This document shows positions 9,440-18,341 of a stretch of 64,000 nt of DNA, one piece after another. A program made the position numbers and the translations under genes. Numbering within the stretch: position 1 is the first letter of the stretch; every line of letters starts with the position of its first letter. The notes below the pieces were generated by a model, which was not told the origin of the DNA, did not search any database, and saw only the letters and a program-made list of their open reading frames with translations. Source of the stretch: Streptomyces tauricus (GTDB lineage: Bacteria; Actinomycetota; Actinomycetes; Streptomycetales; Streptomycetaceae); NCBI RefSeq assembly GCF_014650955.1, contig NZ_BMVY01000022.1, positions 62,001 to 126,000 of the forward strand, read 5' to 3'.

Positions 9440-11926
9440 ATGTCGTTTCAGTCATCTGAATCACGCGATGCGCAGCCGACCCCTGAACCTTCCCGAAGAG
9501 CCACACTGAGGACCGCAGTTGGCGGCGCGGCCGCTATCGCCGTGGGTTCCGGAGCCCTTGCGGCCACCGAGGCGGCGGCTGCGGATGCATCGGATACAGC
9601 AGATACATCGGATGTGTCGGCGGTGACGTCCCTGTGGTCCCCCGGGCTTTCGTCCCTCTGGTACACCGCCCCGGCCGACGACTGGGAGCGGGAGGCGCTG
9701 CCCATCGGCAACGGCGCCCTCGGTGCCACCGTCTTCGGCACCCTCGCCTCCGAGCGGCTGCAGCTCAACGAGAAGACCCTGTGGACCGGCGGCCCCGGTT
9801 CGGTCCAGGGGTACGACCACGGCAACTGGCGCGACGCCCGCCCCGGCGCGATCACCGCCGTGCAGGACCGCATCGACGCCGGGACCCGCCTCGACCCCGA
9901 GGCCGTGGCCGACGAACTCGGCCAGCCGAAGTCCGGGTACGGCGCCCACCAGACCTTCGGTGACCTCCACATCGACGTTCCGGACGCACCGGCGACGCCC
10001 CCGGACACGTACCGACGTGCACTCGACCTCGCCGACGCCGTGGCGACCGTTGCCTACACCCATGAACAGGTGCGCCACCGGCGGGAGTTCTTCGCCTCGT
10101 ACCCCGACGGGGTGATCGTGGGACGGCTGAGCGCGGACCGGCCGGGCAGCGTCGCCTTCACCCTCCGCCACACCTCGCCCCGCGACGACTTCACCGCCAC
10201 CGCCGTCACCACCGCGGCCGGCGGAAGGCTGACGGTCCGGGGCGCGTTGGCCGACAACGGACTGCGCTTCGAGGCACAGATCCACGTACGCGCGAACGGC
10301 CGGAGCGCCTCCGTCACCGCGAACTCCGACGGCACCCTCACCGTGACGGACGCCGACAGCGCCTGGTTCGTGCTGGCCGCCGGTACGGACTACGCCGACA
10401 CGTACCCCGACTACCGGGGCGAGGACCCGCACGCGGCCGTCACCCGCGCCATCGACAGGGCGGGGGAACGACGGTACGAGTCACTGAGGGATCGTCATGT
10501 GAGCGACCACAGAGCCCTGTTCGGCCGTGTGGCGCTGGACGTACGCGCCGAGGTCCCCGACGTCCCGACGGACCAGCTGCTCGCGGACTACACGGGCGGC
10601 ACCACGGCCACGGACCGCGCCCTGGAAGCCCTCTACTTCCAGTACGGCCGCTACCTCCTCATCGCGTCCTCGCGCCCGGGCTCGCTGCCCGCCAACCTCC
10701 AGGGCCTCTGGAACAACAGCACGTCACCGCCCTGGTCGGCCGACTACCACGTCAACATCAACCTGCAGATGAACTACTGGCCCGCCGAGGCGGCGAACCT
10801 CGCCGAGACCACGGCGCCCTACGACCGCTTCGTCGAGGCACTGCGCGCACCCGGACGCCGCACGGCGAAGGAGATGTTCGGCTCGCGGGGCTGGGTCGTG
10901 CACAACGAGACCAACCCGTACGGCTTCACCGGCGTACACGACTGGGCCACGTCCTTCTGGTTCCCCGAGGCCGCCGCCTGGCTGACCCAACAGCTGTACG
11001 AGCACTACCGGTTCGGCGGGTCGGTGGCCTATCTCCGCTCGACCGCGTACCCGGTGATGAAGGAGGCCGCCGAGTTCTGGCTCGACAATCTGCGCACCGA
11101 TCCGCGCGACGGCACGCTCGTCGTCACGCCCGGCTACTCGCCCGAGCACGGCGACTTCACCGCGGGCGCGGCCATGTCCCAGCAGATCGTGCACGACCTG
11201 CTGACCAACACCCTGGAGGCGGCCCGCACTCTGGGCGACAGCCCCGCGTTCCGCGCGGAACTGGAGAAGACACTCGCCGATCTGGACCCCGGCCTCCGCG
11301 TCGGTTCCTGGGGGCAACTCCAGGAGTGGAAGGCGGATCTGGACGACCCGAAGGACGACCACCGGCACGTCTCCCACCTCTACGCGCTGCACCCCGGCCG
11401 GCAGATCGAACCCGGCGGCGCGTGGGCCGACGCCGCGAAAGTCTCCCTGACCGCGCGCGGGGACGGGGGCACCGGCTGGTCCAAGGCCTGGAAAATCAAC
11501 TTCTGGGCCCGGCTGCGCGACGGCGACCACGCACACAGGATGCTCGCCGAACAGCTCAAGTCCTCGACCCTGCCGAACCTCTGGGACACGCATCCGCCGT
11601 TCCAGATCGACGGCAACTTCGGGGCGACGTCCGGAATCGTCGAGATGCTGCTGCAGAGCCAGTACGACGTCATCGAGGTCCTTCCCGCGCTGCCCGCCGC
11701 CTGGCCGGACGGTTCGGTCCGCGGGCTGCGCGCCCGCGGCGGCGCCACCGTCGACATCGAGTGGGCCGGCGGCCACGCGACCCGCCTCGCACTGACCGCC
11801 TCCCGCACGCGGCGCCTCACCGTCCGCAGCGACCTGCTGCCGGACGGCGGGACGACGTTCAAGGCCATCGCGGGCCGGAGGTACGTCTGGGGCGAACAGC
11901 CCGACAGAACCCCCGACAGGACCTAG
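9440..11926 (+). CDS. Glycoside hydrolase family 95 (alpha-L-fucosidase type), Tat-exported
   Basis: 828 residues. ATG 9440 is preferred (AGGGG at 9433-9437) over an in-frame ATG at 9395, because it places a twin-arginine signal (SRRATLRT, then an Ala/Gly-rich hydrophobic stretch) near the N-terminus. The mature enzyme opens with LWYTAPADDWEREALPIGNG, the GH95 N-terminal signature. Residues matching the inverting GH95 active site are present: Asn439 and Asn441 in NINLQMNYWP, Glu569 in SPEHG and Asp724 in QIDGNFG. GH95 enzymes release alpha-1,2-linked L-fucose or related L-galactose from glycans. No carbohydrate transporter or regulator is adjacent. It ends two bases before the converging siderophore operon. 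Confidence 0.93.
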   Translation: MSFQSSESRDAQPTPEPSRRATLRTAVGGAAAIAVGSGALAATEAAAADASDTADTSDVSAVTSLWSPGLSSLWYTAPADDWEREALPIGNGALGATVFGTLASERLQLNEKTLWTGGPGSVQGYDHGNWRDARPGAITAVQDRIDAGTRLDPEAVADELGQPKSGYGAHQTFGDLHIDVPDAPATPPDTYRRALDLADAVATVAYTHEQVRHRREFFASYPDGVIVGRLSADRPGSVAFTLRHTSPRDDFTATAVTTAAGGRLTVRGALADNGLRFEAQIHVRANGRSASVTANSDGTLTVTDADSAWFVLAAGTDYADTYPDYRGEDPHAAVTRAIDRAGERRYESLRDRHVSDHRALFGRVALDVRAEVPDVPTDQLLADYTGGTTATDRALEALYFQYGRYLLIASSRPGSLPANLQGLWNNSTSPPWSADYHVNINLQMNYWPAEAANLAETTAPYDRFVEALRAPGRRTAKEMFGSRGWVVHNETNPYGFTGVHDWATSFWFPEAAAWLTQQLYEHYRFGGSVAYLRSTAYPVMKEAAEFWLDNLRTDPRDGTLVVTPGYSPEHGDFTAGAAMSQQIVHDLLTNTLEAARTLGDSPAFRAELEKTLADLDPGLRVGSWGQLQEWKADLDDPKDDHRHVSHLYALHPGRQIEPGGAWADAAKVSLTARGDGGTGWSKAWKINFWARLRDGDHAHRMLAEQLKSSTLPNLWDTHPPFQIDGNFGATSGIVEMLLQSQYDVIEVLPALPAAWPDGSVRGLRARGGATVDIEWAGGHATRLALTASRTRRLTVRSDLLPDGGTTFKAIAGRRYVWGEQPDRTPDRT

Positions 11927-11928
11927 GC

Positions 11929-13134
11929 CTACGTTCCCAGGAAGTGGAAGCCGGGTCGCGGATGCATGAGGAAGTCGTGGTGCGAGATGTTCCACGCGTA
12001 CGCACCCGCGAGCCCGAAGGCCACGCGATCGCCCGCCCGCAACGCCGGCGCCGGGACGTTCCTGGCCAGGACGTCCTTCGGGGTACACAACTGGCCGGTG
12101 AGCGTGACGAGTTCACCGCCCGCGACCGGCCGGGCCCACGGATGCGGCCAGTCCTCCACCCTGAGCAGGGTGCAGGGCTGGTCGTGTCCCTTGGTCGCCG
12201 GAGTGCGCAGATGATGCGTGCCGCCGCGCACCACGGCGAACTCCTCGCCGTGACTGGGCTTCACGTCCAGCACCTCCGTCGCGTACCAGCCGCAGTACGC
12301 CGTCAGCGACCGCCCCGGCTCGATACGCAACGTCAGATCCGGGTGCCGCGCCAGCAGTTCGGCGAGCCCGGCCCCGTACGCGGCCCAGTCGAAACGCTCC
12401 TCGGAAGCCGCGTAGTCGACCGTCATGCCCCCGCCGACGTTGACCTCCGCGAGCCGTACCCCGTGCCGCTCCGCCAGCCGAACGGCCCAGTCCACGACGG
12501 ACTCGGCCAGCCCGAGCTGTTCCGGGGCCCGGAGTCCGCTCGCCAGGTGCGCGTGTACGCCGACGAGTTCGAGGTGCGGACAGGAGCCGTCGGTGAGCAG
12601 ACGCATGACCGTGTCCGCCTGGGCCGGGTCCAGACCGAAGGGTGAAGGGCGCCCGCCCATGGCGAGCGAACTCGCCGCCAACGAGCTGCCTGCCACGGGG
12701 AGGTTGAAGCGCGGCAGCACAGCGATCCGCCCGTCCGGGCCTACCTGCCGGGCCAGTTCGGCCAGCATGCGCAGCTCGTACTCGCTCTCCACATGGAAGC
12801 GCCGCACGCCCAGCTCCAGCGCGGTGACGATCTCGGCAGGAGTCTTGCCGGGACCGCCGAAGGCCAGCGGGCGGCCCGGTACCGCCTTGGCGACATGGAC
12901 GAGTTCGCCGCCCGACGCGACCTCGTATCCGTCCACGTACGAGCTCAGCGCGGCCAGGATCTCCGGCTCCGGGTTGGCCTTCGCCGCGTAGTACAGCTCG
13001 ACGCGCTCGGGCAGACAGGCGCGCACGGCAGCCGCGTGCGCACGCAGCGCCGTCAAGTCGTAGACGTACGCGGGAAGTTCACCGGGGGACAGAGAGAGCA
13101 CCCGGTCCCGTACGGCGGCGGTGGGCTCAGTCAT
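11929..13134 (-). CDS. Type III PLP-dependent decarboxylase of the siderophore operon
   Basis: 401 residues. Fold type III (alanine racemase/DAP decarboxylase) features: the PLP lysine in YYAAKANPEPE (~residue 53), the Gly-rich phosphate loop NVGGGM, EPGRSLTAYCGWY, and the Cys that completes the partner subunit's site in GQLCTPKDVL. Related enzymes in siderophore clusters (for example SbnH of staphyloferrin B) decarboxylate an amino-acid-derived intermediate. As last gene of the operon, overlapping the upstream IucA/IucC stop by 4 bases, it likely acts on an amino acid or citryl-amino acid here. The true substrate is unknown. Confidence 0.9.
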   Translation of the reverse strand: MTEPTAAVRDRVLSLSPGELPAYVYDLTALRAHAAAVRACLPERVELYYAAKANPEPEILAALSSYVDGYEVASGGELVHVAKAVPGRPLAFGGPGKTPAEIVTALELGVRRFHVESEYELRMLAELARQVGPDGRIAVLPRFNLPVAGSSLAASSLAMGGRPSPFGLDPAQADTVMRLLTDGSCPHLELVGVHAHLASGLRAPEQLGLAESVVDWAVRLAERHGVRLAEVNVGGGMTVDYAASEERFDWAAYGAGLAELLARHPDLTLRIEPGRSLTAYCGWYATEVLDVKPSHGEEFAVVRGGTHHLRTPATKGHDQPCTLLRVEDWPHPWARPVAGGELVTLTGQLCTPKDVLARNVPAPALRAGDRVAFGLAGAYAWNISHHDFLMHPRPGFHFLGT

Positions 13135-15002
13135 CGGGTGCCCCCGCTAGAGGTAGAGGTAGAGGTGGACGTAGATGTGGTCGTGCGGGGCGGGGCGCCT
13201 CCGCCGAGCGGCTCGCCGAGCGGCGAGGGCAGGTGGACGTATCCGGCCTCACGGTCGGCCTTGCGCTCCCAGCGGGTCAGGAGGTTCGTCTTGGCGGGCA
13301 GGGGCACTCCCGCGAGCAGCGCGGCCAGCGGCGGCGGGCAGCCGTATCGGTCGGCGTACGTCCGCAGGGCACCGCGGACCTCGGCCCACAACGCGGTCTC
13401 GGCACGGGGATGCAGATCGGCGAGGGCCGCGAGCAGCTCGGCGACGTGGTTCACGAGCAGGCAGTAGACGACCCGGTCCCAGCCGCGCTGCGCGTCGTAC
13501 GTCATCGGGCCCGCGACCTCGGGCGGCAGCGAGGCAAGGATCCCGGCGTGCCGCTCGGGCACCAGCTTGGTGCCCTCCAGGTCGCGGAAGAGGACCTGGG
13601 CGGGCATGCCGTCGCCGTCGACGCAGATCAGCACGTTCTGCAGATGGGGTTCCAGGACGAGGCCGTGGTCGAAGTAGGCGGCGAGCACGGGCGGTACGAG
13701 CAGTCTGAGGTAGGCCGCCCACCAGTCGAGTGCGGCCCGCGGCCCGGCCCCGTCCAGGAGGCGGGAGATGTGCGCGGGACCGGTGGGGTACTCGTCCGCC
13801 ACGGCCGCCGCGAGCAGCGGGGTGGTGCCGGGCAGGAGTCGGTGGGCCAGGCCCTCGCGGACGATGACGCCGAAGCCTTCCAGCAGCTCGCGGTCCGGTG
13901 TGCCGTCGGGTCCGGGCAGGGCGAGGCTGCGGTAGGCCGGCTCGCGGAGCACCGTGCTGCCGGGGAACCGCTCGGCCAGGTCGGCCAGCACGGGATCCAG
14001 TACCCGGGTGAGTGCGACGGCCCCGGAGAGTTCGTAACTGGCGTTCTTGCGCAGGCAGTTGGTGATCCTGATGTTCAGGCTGAACTTCAGGAACGACTCG
14101 CCGTCGTACAGGGTCCGGACGGATGCGGTGGCGGCGAACGGCCTGCCGCCCTGCCCGAGGTCGAGGACGTCCCCGCGTGCGAGAGCCTCGCGCAGCGTCG
14201 GGTGCTCGCGCAGCATCTCGTACTGCCAGGGGTGCGCGGGCAGCAGCCGGTAGCCCTCGGGGAGGGAGACGGGGGCGCTGTCGGTGCCGGGCCCCGGCCG
14301 GTCGAGCGCGGCCAGGGCGCCGGGCTCCGCGGACTCCTCCGCGATCAGGTGCTCGCGCACGGCGAGGTGGCGCAGCGGGAAGGCCGCACCGGCCTCCGGC
14401 GCGTAGGCGGGCCAGGAGTCCGCGTCCCCGGTGCGGGCCTTGGGCGTGGGGTGGAACCGGTGCCCGAACAGCAGCGACTGCTCGGAGGCGAGATAGGCGG
14501 TGACGGGCGTGTCCGCCGCCGGGCCGGTCCCGCGCCCCACGCGGTGAGTCCCTGTCCGTACGGGGAGGGACGCGGCGATGCTCCGATGGCTGGAGTCGAT
14601 CTGTTCCAGGAACTCCTCGTTGCGCACACCGGTCCGCAGGGACAGCTCTTCCTGTGTGTGCTCCGCCAGTCGCCGCCAGCCGATCTCGCTCCAGCCGCCG
14701 TCTGCCGTCCGCTCGCTCACCGGTCCGGTGAAGCGGTGCGCGCCGAGCATCGACGTACGGCGCAGCGCGACCCGCAGCAGCACACCGCGGCGGGGCAGCC
14801 GCAGCACCAACTGGCGGTCGGTGAGGGCGGTCTGGTGCTCGGGGGCCGACACCTCACGCAGCAGGCAGTTGAGGAGCGTGTGCGCCACGACCTCGTCGGC
14901 CGAGGGGAGTCGGGCCTGCGACGCGGGATCAGGAGCGGCGCCGAGGGTGCGGCGGGGGACGGCGAGGGAGGTGCTACCGAGGGACTCGGTCAGCGAGGGC
15001 AT
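13131..15002 (-). CDS. IucA/IucC-family siderophore synthetase (second)
   Basis: 623 residues from ATG 15002, which has GGAG six bases upstream. The frame stays open to 15101, but that extension is Arg/Pro-rich and would make the protein longer than its relatives. The IucA/IucC fold is shown by SLNIRITNCLRKN near the middle and by the FhuF-like C-terminal part (HPWQYEML, then LEPHLQNVLICVDGDGMP, which carries the H-x-Q-N motif). These enzymes adenylate citrate or a related carboxylate and condense it with an amine or alcohol. It follows the other synthetase by about 100 bases. The C-terminus is a Thr/Ser tail coded by hexamer repeats. Confidence 0.9.
   Translation of the reverse strand: MPSLTESLGSTSLAVPRRTLGAAPDPASQARLPSADEVVAHTLLNCLLREVSAPEHQTALTDRQLVLRLPRRGVLLRVALRRTSMLGAHRFTGPVSERTADGGWSEIGWRRLAEHTQEELSLRTGVRNEEFLEQIDSSHRSIAASLPVRTGTHRVGRGTGPAADTPVTAYLASEQSLLFGHRFHPTPKARTGDADSWPAYAPEAGAAFPLRHLAVREHLIAEESAEPGALAALDRPGPGTDSAPVSLPEGYRLLPAHPWQYEMLREHPTLREALARGDVLDLGQGGRPFAATASVRTLYDGESFLKFSLNIRITNCLRKNASYELSGAVALTRVLDPVLADLAERFPGSTVLREPAYRSLALPGPDGTPDRELLEGFGVIVREGLAHRLLPGTTPLLAAAVADEYPTGPAHISRLLDGAGPRAALDWWAAYLRLLVPPVLAAYFDHGLVLEPHLQNVLICVDGDGMPAQVLFRDLEGTKLVPERHAGILASLPPEVAGPMTYDAQRGWDRVVYCLLVNHVAELLAALADLHPRAETALWAEVRGALRTYADRYGCPPPLAALLAGVPLPAKTNLLTRWERKADREAGYVHLPSPLGEPLGGGAPPRTTTSTSTSTSTSSGGTR
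13148..13183 (-). repeat. Hexanucleotide repeat coding the Thr-Ser tail of a siderophore synthetase
   Basis: Six 6-bp units (TAGAGG x3, then TGGACG, TAGATG, TGGTCG on the + strand) encode alternating Thr and Ser just before the stop of the synthetase. Unit-length changes would lengthen or shorten the tail without shifting the frame. Confidence 0.85.
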
Positions 15003-15101
15003 GTGCGGCTCCAGCAAGTGCGAAGAGAGCGAAGAACGGTGGCGCGCAGGGAGATCCGGGCGCCGGGCGGGGCGGGGGCCGACAGCGCCGCGCCGCGGCA
15101 C

Positions 15102-16943
15102 TCACGCCGAAGTCCCGACGGGCCGCAGGTAGTTGGGCCCGGTGGTGTAGTGCTTGTTGATGTCCGCGGCGCCCGAGCGTTCCTTGGTGAGGAGCGTTCC
15201 GGCGGTGACCATCGCCTTCACCGGCAGGCGCGGCGCGTCCAGCACCTGGGCCCGCAGCACCGCACCGGGCTCGCCCGCTCCCGTCCCGAGCCGTTCGATC
15301 GCCTCGGCGAGCCGGTCGCGCACGAGCCGCAGCAGCACCGGAAGAGCCGCGCGACCGTGCTCCGCCAGCCCGAAGGCGTAGGCGCCCGCGCACAGATGGA
15401 CCGTGATGGTGGTGAACAGGTCGACGACCGGCCGGTCGCCCTCGGTGAAGGTCCTGGCGTCGTCGAAGTCCGCGAGCCCCGGGGCCGCGTCACCCAGCCG
15501 CTCGCTCAGCCGCGCGCTGTTGACGCGCGGCCCGTCGTTGTCCTTCAACAGCAGCCGCAGCCGTGTACGGCCGTCGTGCAGCCGGTCCAGGACCAGCGAG
15601 ATGTTCTGCTGGTGCGACTCGAGCGCGATGCCATACCCGAACAGGGTGGTCTGCCAGTCGAAGAGCAGGGTCAGACAGGCGTCCAGCAGTGCGAGCACGT
15701 CACCGTCGTGGAAGCGGTCGGCGAGGTGGTCGACGACCAGGCGTCCGCCGGGTGCTCCGGCCAGGAGCGCGGCCATGGGGACGACGACGGAGTCCTGGAG
15801 GCCGTCGGGGTAGCGGCGGAACAGCGCGGCGAGCAGTTCGTGCCCGGCGTGCGCGTACACGGTCTCGTCGGCGTGCAGGATCGTGCTCCGGAAACGCGGC
15901 TCGCGGTCGATGATCCGCTCGATCAGCCGCTGTCCGGCGGCACCGTCCCGGAGGGTGCCGGGTTTGATGGTCCGCCGGTTGCGCAGCCCCAGCGTGGAGG
16001 TGGACAGGGGGAGTTTGACGTGCAGGGACGGCTGCGCGGAAAGGGCCACGGTACGCATCGACAGGGTCGGCACGGCTTCGAGGTGAGCGCCCTCGGCGAG
16101 CACGGCGCGGTCCGCCAGTCCGGTGGCGCGCAGGGCCCCTTCCAGCGCGGGCCCGACGGTCAACGGGTGTACGGGCAGCGCCACATGCGTACGGTCGAGC
16201 CCCGTGAGTCCGAGTCGCGCGGGGGTGGGCCAGCCGTCCGGAAGCGTCCCGGTGACGGCGTCCCGCGGCAGCGCGAGCCAGCGCAGAGCGAACCGCGGCG
16301 CGAACTCCGGTGCGTACGAACGTAGTTGTCGCTCGTCCAGTCCGGCGCGGCCGCGTGCGGTGGGGTAGACGGGGTGGTCCAGGTGGGCGGCGAGCGCGTC
16401 GAACGCGAGTCCTCCGGTCAGCCCCACCCAATGCGCGGGCGCATTGCCGTGACGGTTCGTCAGCGTCCGGGTCACCTCATCGCGGACCGCCGTGTGCAGC
16501 CGCATGGTGACCAGCGTCTGGCGGCACTCCTCGGCGAACGCGTCGAATCCGTCCCGGTCGAGGGGGTCGGCGAGGTCGCGCAGAGCGGCGAGGATCGTGT
16601 CGCACGTGTCGTAGGACTCGGGCTGGCATTTTCCGGGTCCCCCGGACTCTCCGGCCTCCCCGACTGCCCCGAACTCCCTTACAAGTAACGGAAGTCGGGC
16701 CGCGTACTCGCACTGGAACCCGTCCTCGACGACCGGCAGCAGGAGGTACTGCCCTTCGCCTGCGGCTTGTCGGAGCCAGGCGCCGTCCGGCCGGTGTACG
16801 AGCCTGCCGGACGAGCGCAGACCTACGACGTCCTCGCGCAGCAGGGTGCTGAGCACCCGGATCACCAGGTCGTCCTGAGAGGTGTCCGCAGTGTCGGTAG
16901 CGTCGGCGGTGTCGGTACCGGTATCGGGGAAGGAACCGGTCAC
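15102..16943 (-). CDS. IucA/IucC-family siderophore synthetase (first)
   Basis: 613 residues if it starts at GTG 16943. That codon overlaps the ATP-grasp stop (GTGA) and has GGGAG at 16952-16956, eight bases upstream; a GTG at 16958 is also possible. The N-terminus is a short Asp/Thr-rich repeat. Family features include HPLTVGPALE, LHVKLPLSTSTLGLRNRRT near the middle and ESHQQNISLVLDR in the C-terminal half. It catalyses ATP-dependent condensation of a polycarboxylate with a nucleophile. Two IucA/IucC paralogues in one operon usually act in sequence on the two ends of citrate. Confidence 0.92.
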   Translation of the reverse strand: MTGSFPDTGTDTADATDTADTSQDDLVIRVLSTLLREDVVGLRSSGRLVHRPDGAWLRQAAGEGQYLLLPVVEDGFQCEYAARLPLLVREFGAVGEAGESGGPGKCQPESYDTCDTILAALRDLADPLDRDGFDAFAEECRQTLVTMRLHTAVRDEVTRTLTNRHGNAPAHWVGLTGGLAFDALAAHLDHPVYPTARGRAGLDERQLRSYAPEFAPRFALRWLALPRDAVTGTLPDGWPTPARLGLTGLDRTHVALPVHPLTVGPALEGALRATGLADRAVLAEGAHLEAVPTLSMRTVALSAQPSLHVKLPLSTSTLGLRNRRTIKPGTLRDGAAGQRLIERIIDREPRFRSTILHADETVYAHAGHELLAALFRRYPDGLQDSVVVPMAALLAGAPGGRLVVDHLADRFHDGDVLALLDACLTLLFDWQTTLFGYGIALESHQQNISLVLDRLHDGRTRLRLLLKDNDGPRVNSARLSERLGDAAPGLADFDDARTFTEGDRPVVDLFTTITVHLCAGAYAFGLAEHGRAALPVLLRLVRDRLAEAIERLGTGAGEPGAVLRAQVLDAPRLPVKAMVTAGTLLTKERSGAADINKHYTTGPNYLRPVGTSA

Positions 16944-18133
16944 GGCTGGATCTCCCACCGCTGCCCGGCCAGGAACCCGGTCACCGCCTTGTCCACGTCC
17001 TCCTGGACCGTTCCGGTGGCCCGCACCACCCCCAGGAAGTCGCGGTTGGTGCGGTACACCTCGTGCCGCTCACCGACCTCCCGGAGCGGCCGGTAGGTCA
17101 GCCGCACGCCGTCGACGGTGAGGTCGGCCGCGGCGGGAGCCGCGGTCAGTGTCCCCGCGCTCACGGCGCACGGGTAGTCCAGCCGGGCCACGCCGTCGCG
17201 CCGCGCGCCGAGCGAGGCGGGCAGCGGCTCACCCAGGTGCGTACGCAGGATGTGCTCGAAGAGCGGAATCTCCAGCAGGTGTGCCAGCAGCAGATCGCAC
17301 TGGTCGCCTATGGCGCGGTAGTTGACCTCGATGATCCTGGCCCGGCCCTCGTGCACCACGAACTCGGTGTGGCAGGCGCCGAAACCGACGCTTAGCGCGT
17401 CGAGTTGAGCCAGTACCTGAGTCACGACCGCTTCGGGATGGGCCGCGACGAACGTCAGCCGCTCCTCTATGAAGTACGGCGGCGGGGAGAGCACGGTGTG
17501 GAAGCCGCCCAGGACATGGCGGACGCGACCGTCGCCGAGTGTCTCCAGGGTGTACAGCTCGCCGGGCAGGTACTCCTCGACGACCAGCGCCGCCCCGGGG
17601 CGCCGGCTGCGGATCTCCGCGCAGCGCGCCACCAGTTCCTCGGGGCCCTCGACGCGTACGACGTCCTCGCTGGCCACGCCCTCACGTGGCTTGACGACAC
17701 ACGGGTACGGCACGTCGAGGGCGGCCACGTCCGTGTCCTCGGTGACCTCCGCCGACCACACCGTGTCCACGCCGGCGGACGCGATACGGCGGCGCATCTC
17801 CGCCTTGTCCTTGGTGCGCAGGGCGACCCGCCAGTCCTTGCCCGGCAGGCCGAAGTAGTCGGCGGCCAGGGCGGCCTGGGTCTGCAGATGATCGCTGTTC
17901 GAGAAGACCGCGTCGGGGCGGCCGAGCGTCGAGATACGGCTGACGACGGAACGGAAGTCGCGGACGTCGCACTCCACGATCTCGATCCGCGGATACACGC
18001 GCCGATGGGCGTCCGGCTGGTCGGTGAGCACGGTCACGTCGAGACCGAGCCGTGCGGCGGCGGGGAGAAACCCCTCGGTGACGGAGTCGGTGGGGTTGAG
18101 GGCGAGGAGATACATACGCACGCGGGGGAACAT
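16940..18133 (-). CDS. ATP-grasp ligase, first gene of the siderophore operon
   Basis: 397 residues. An N-terminal Rossmann-like part (YLLALNPTDSVTEGFLPAA) is followed by an ATP-grasp core: the lysine in YPCVVKPREGVASEDVVRV, the hinge LVVEEYLPGELYTLETL and the metal-binding end ARIIEVNYRAIGDQCDLLL. It forms an amide or similar bond through an acyl phosphate. Its place ahead of two IucA/IucC genes suggests it makes or couples an amino-acid building block. The start is uncertain: ATG 18133 has GGAAG directly against it, and a second in-frame ATG lies at 18115. The iron box upstream implies repression when iron is plentiful. Confidence 0.88.
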   Translation of the reverse strand: MFPRVRMYLLALNPTDSVTEGFLPAAARLGLDVTVLTDQPDAHRRVYPRIEIVECDVRDFRSVVSRISTLGRPDAVFSNSDHLQTQAALAADYFGLPGKDWRVALRTKDKAEMRRRIASAGVDTVWSAEVTEDTDVAALDVPYPCVVKPREGVASEDVVRVEGPEELVARCAEIRSRRPGAALVVEEYLPGELYTLETLGDGRVRHVLGGFHTVLSPPPYFIEERLTFVAAHPEAVVTQVLAQLDALSVGFGACHTEFVVHEGRARIIEVNYRAIGDQCDLLLAHLLEIPLFEHILRTHLGEPLPASLGARRDGVARLDYPCAVSAGTLTAAPAAADLTVDGVRLTYRPLREVGERHEVYRTNRDFLGVVRATGTVQEDVDKAVTGFLAGQRWEIQP

Positions 18134-18289
18134 CTTCCGCTCGTGGGTGGGCGGTTGCGGGTGAGCGGTCGGCCGGTGAGGTGTGGTGATCCGAGGAGAG
18201 GTGACAGGTGATAAAGCGCTGTGACGTGCGCCTTCCTTGATCGTTGCTCCGGAAGGGCTGTCACGTACTGCTGTTAGTGATCTCTATAC

Positions 18290-18308
18290 TAAGGTAAGGC
18301 TTACCTCG
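18290..18308 (+). promoter_or_regulatory. Iron box (DmdR1/IdeR-type operator)
   Basis: The 19-mer TAAGGTAAGGCTTACCTCG closely matches the actinomycete DmdR/IdeR consensus TTAGGTTAGGCTCACCTAA, and its core AGGTAAG(G)CTTACCT is nearly perfectly palindromic. It lies between the divergent siderophore operon and the iron reductase gene. A TATACT element at 18285-18290 runs into it and could be the -10 of the rightward promoter, so a bound repressor would block transcription start. One site probably serves both directions. Confidence 0.88.
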
Positions 18309-18341
18309 TTTTCTCGCTTTGCCCCCTGCACAGGAGTACCG

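Noticed and set aside
15003..15101. Longer start (15101) for the second IucA/IucC gene
   Set aside because: The added 33 residues are Arg/Pro-rich and unlike the family; ATG 15002 has a good ribosome site and gives normal length.
13233..16325. 1030-codon open reading on the plus strand across the siderophore synthetases
   Set aside because: Antisense to two clear IucA/IucC genes with ribosome sites and overlaps; the translated product is low-complexity.
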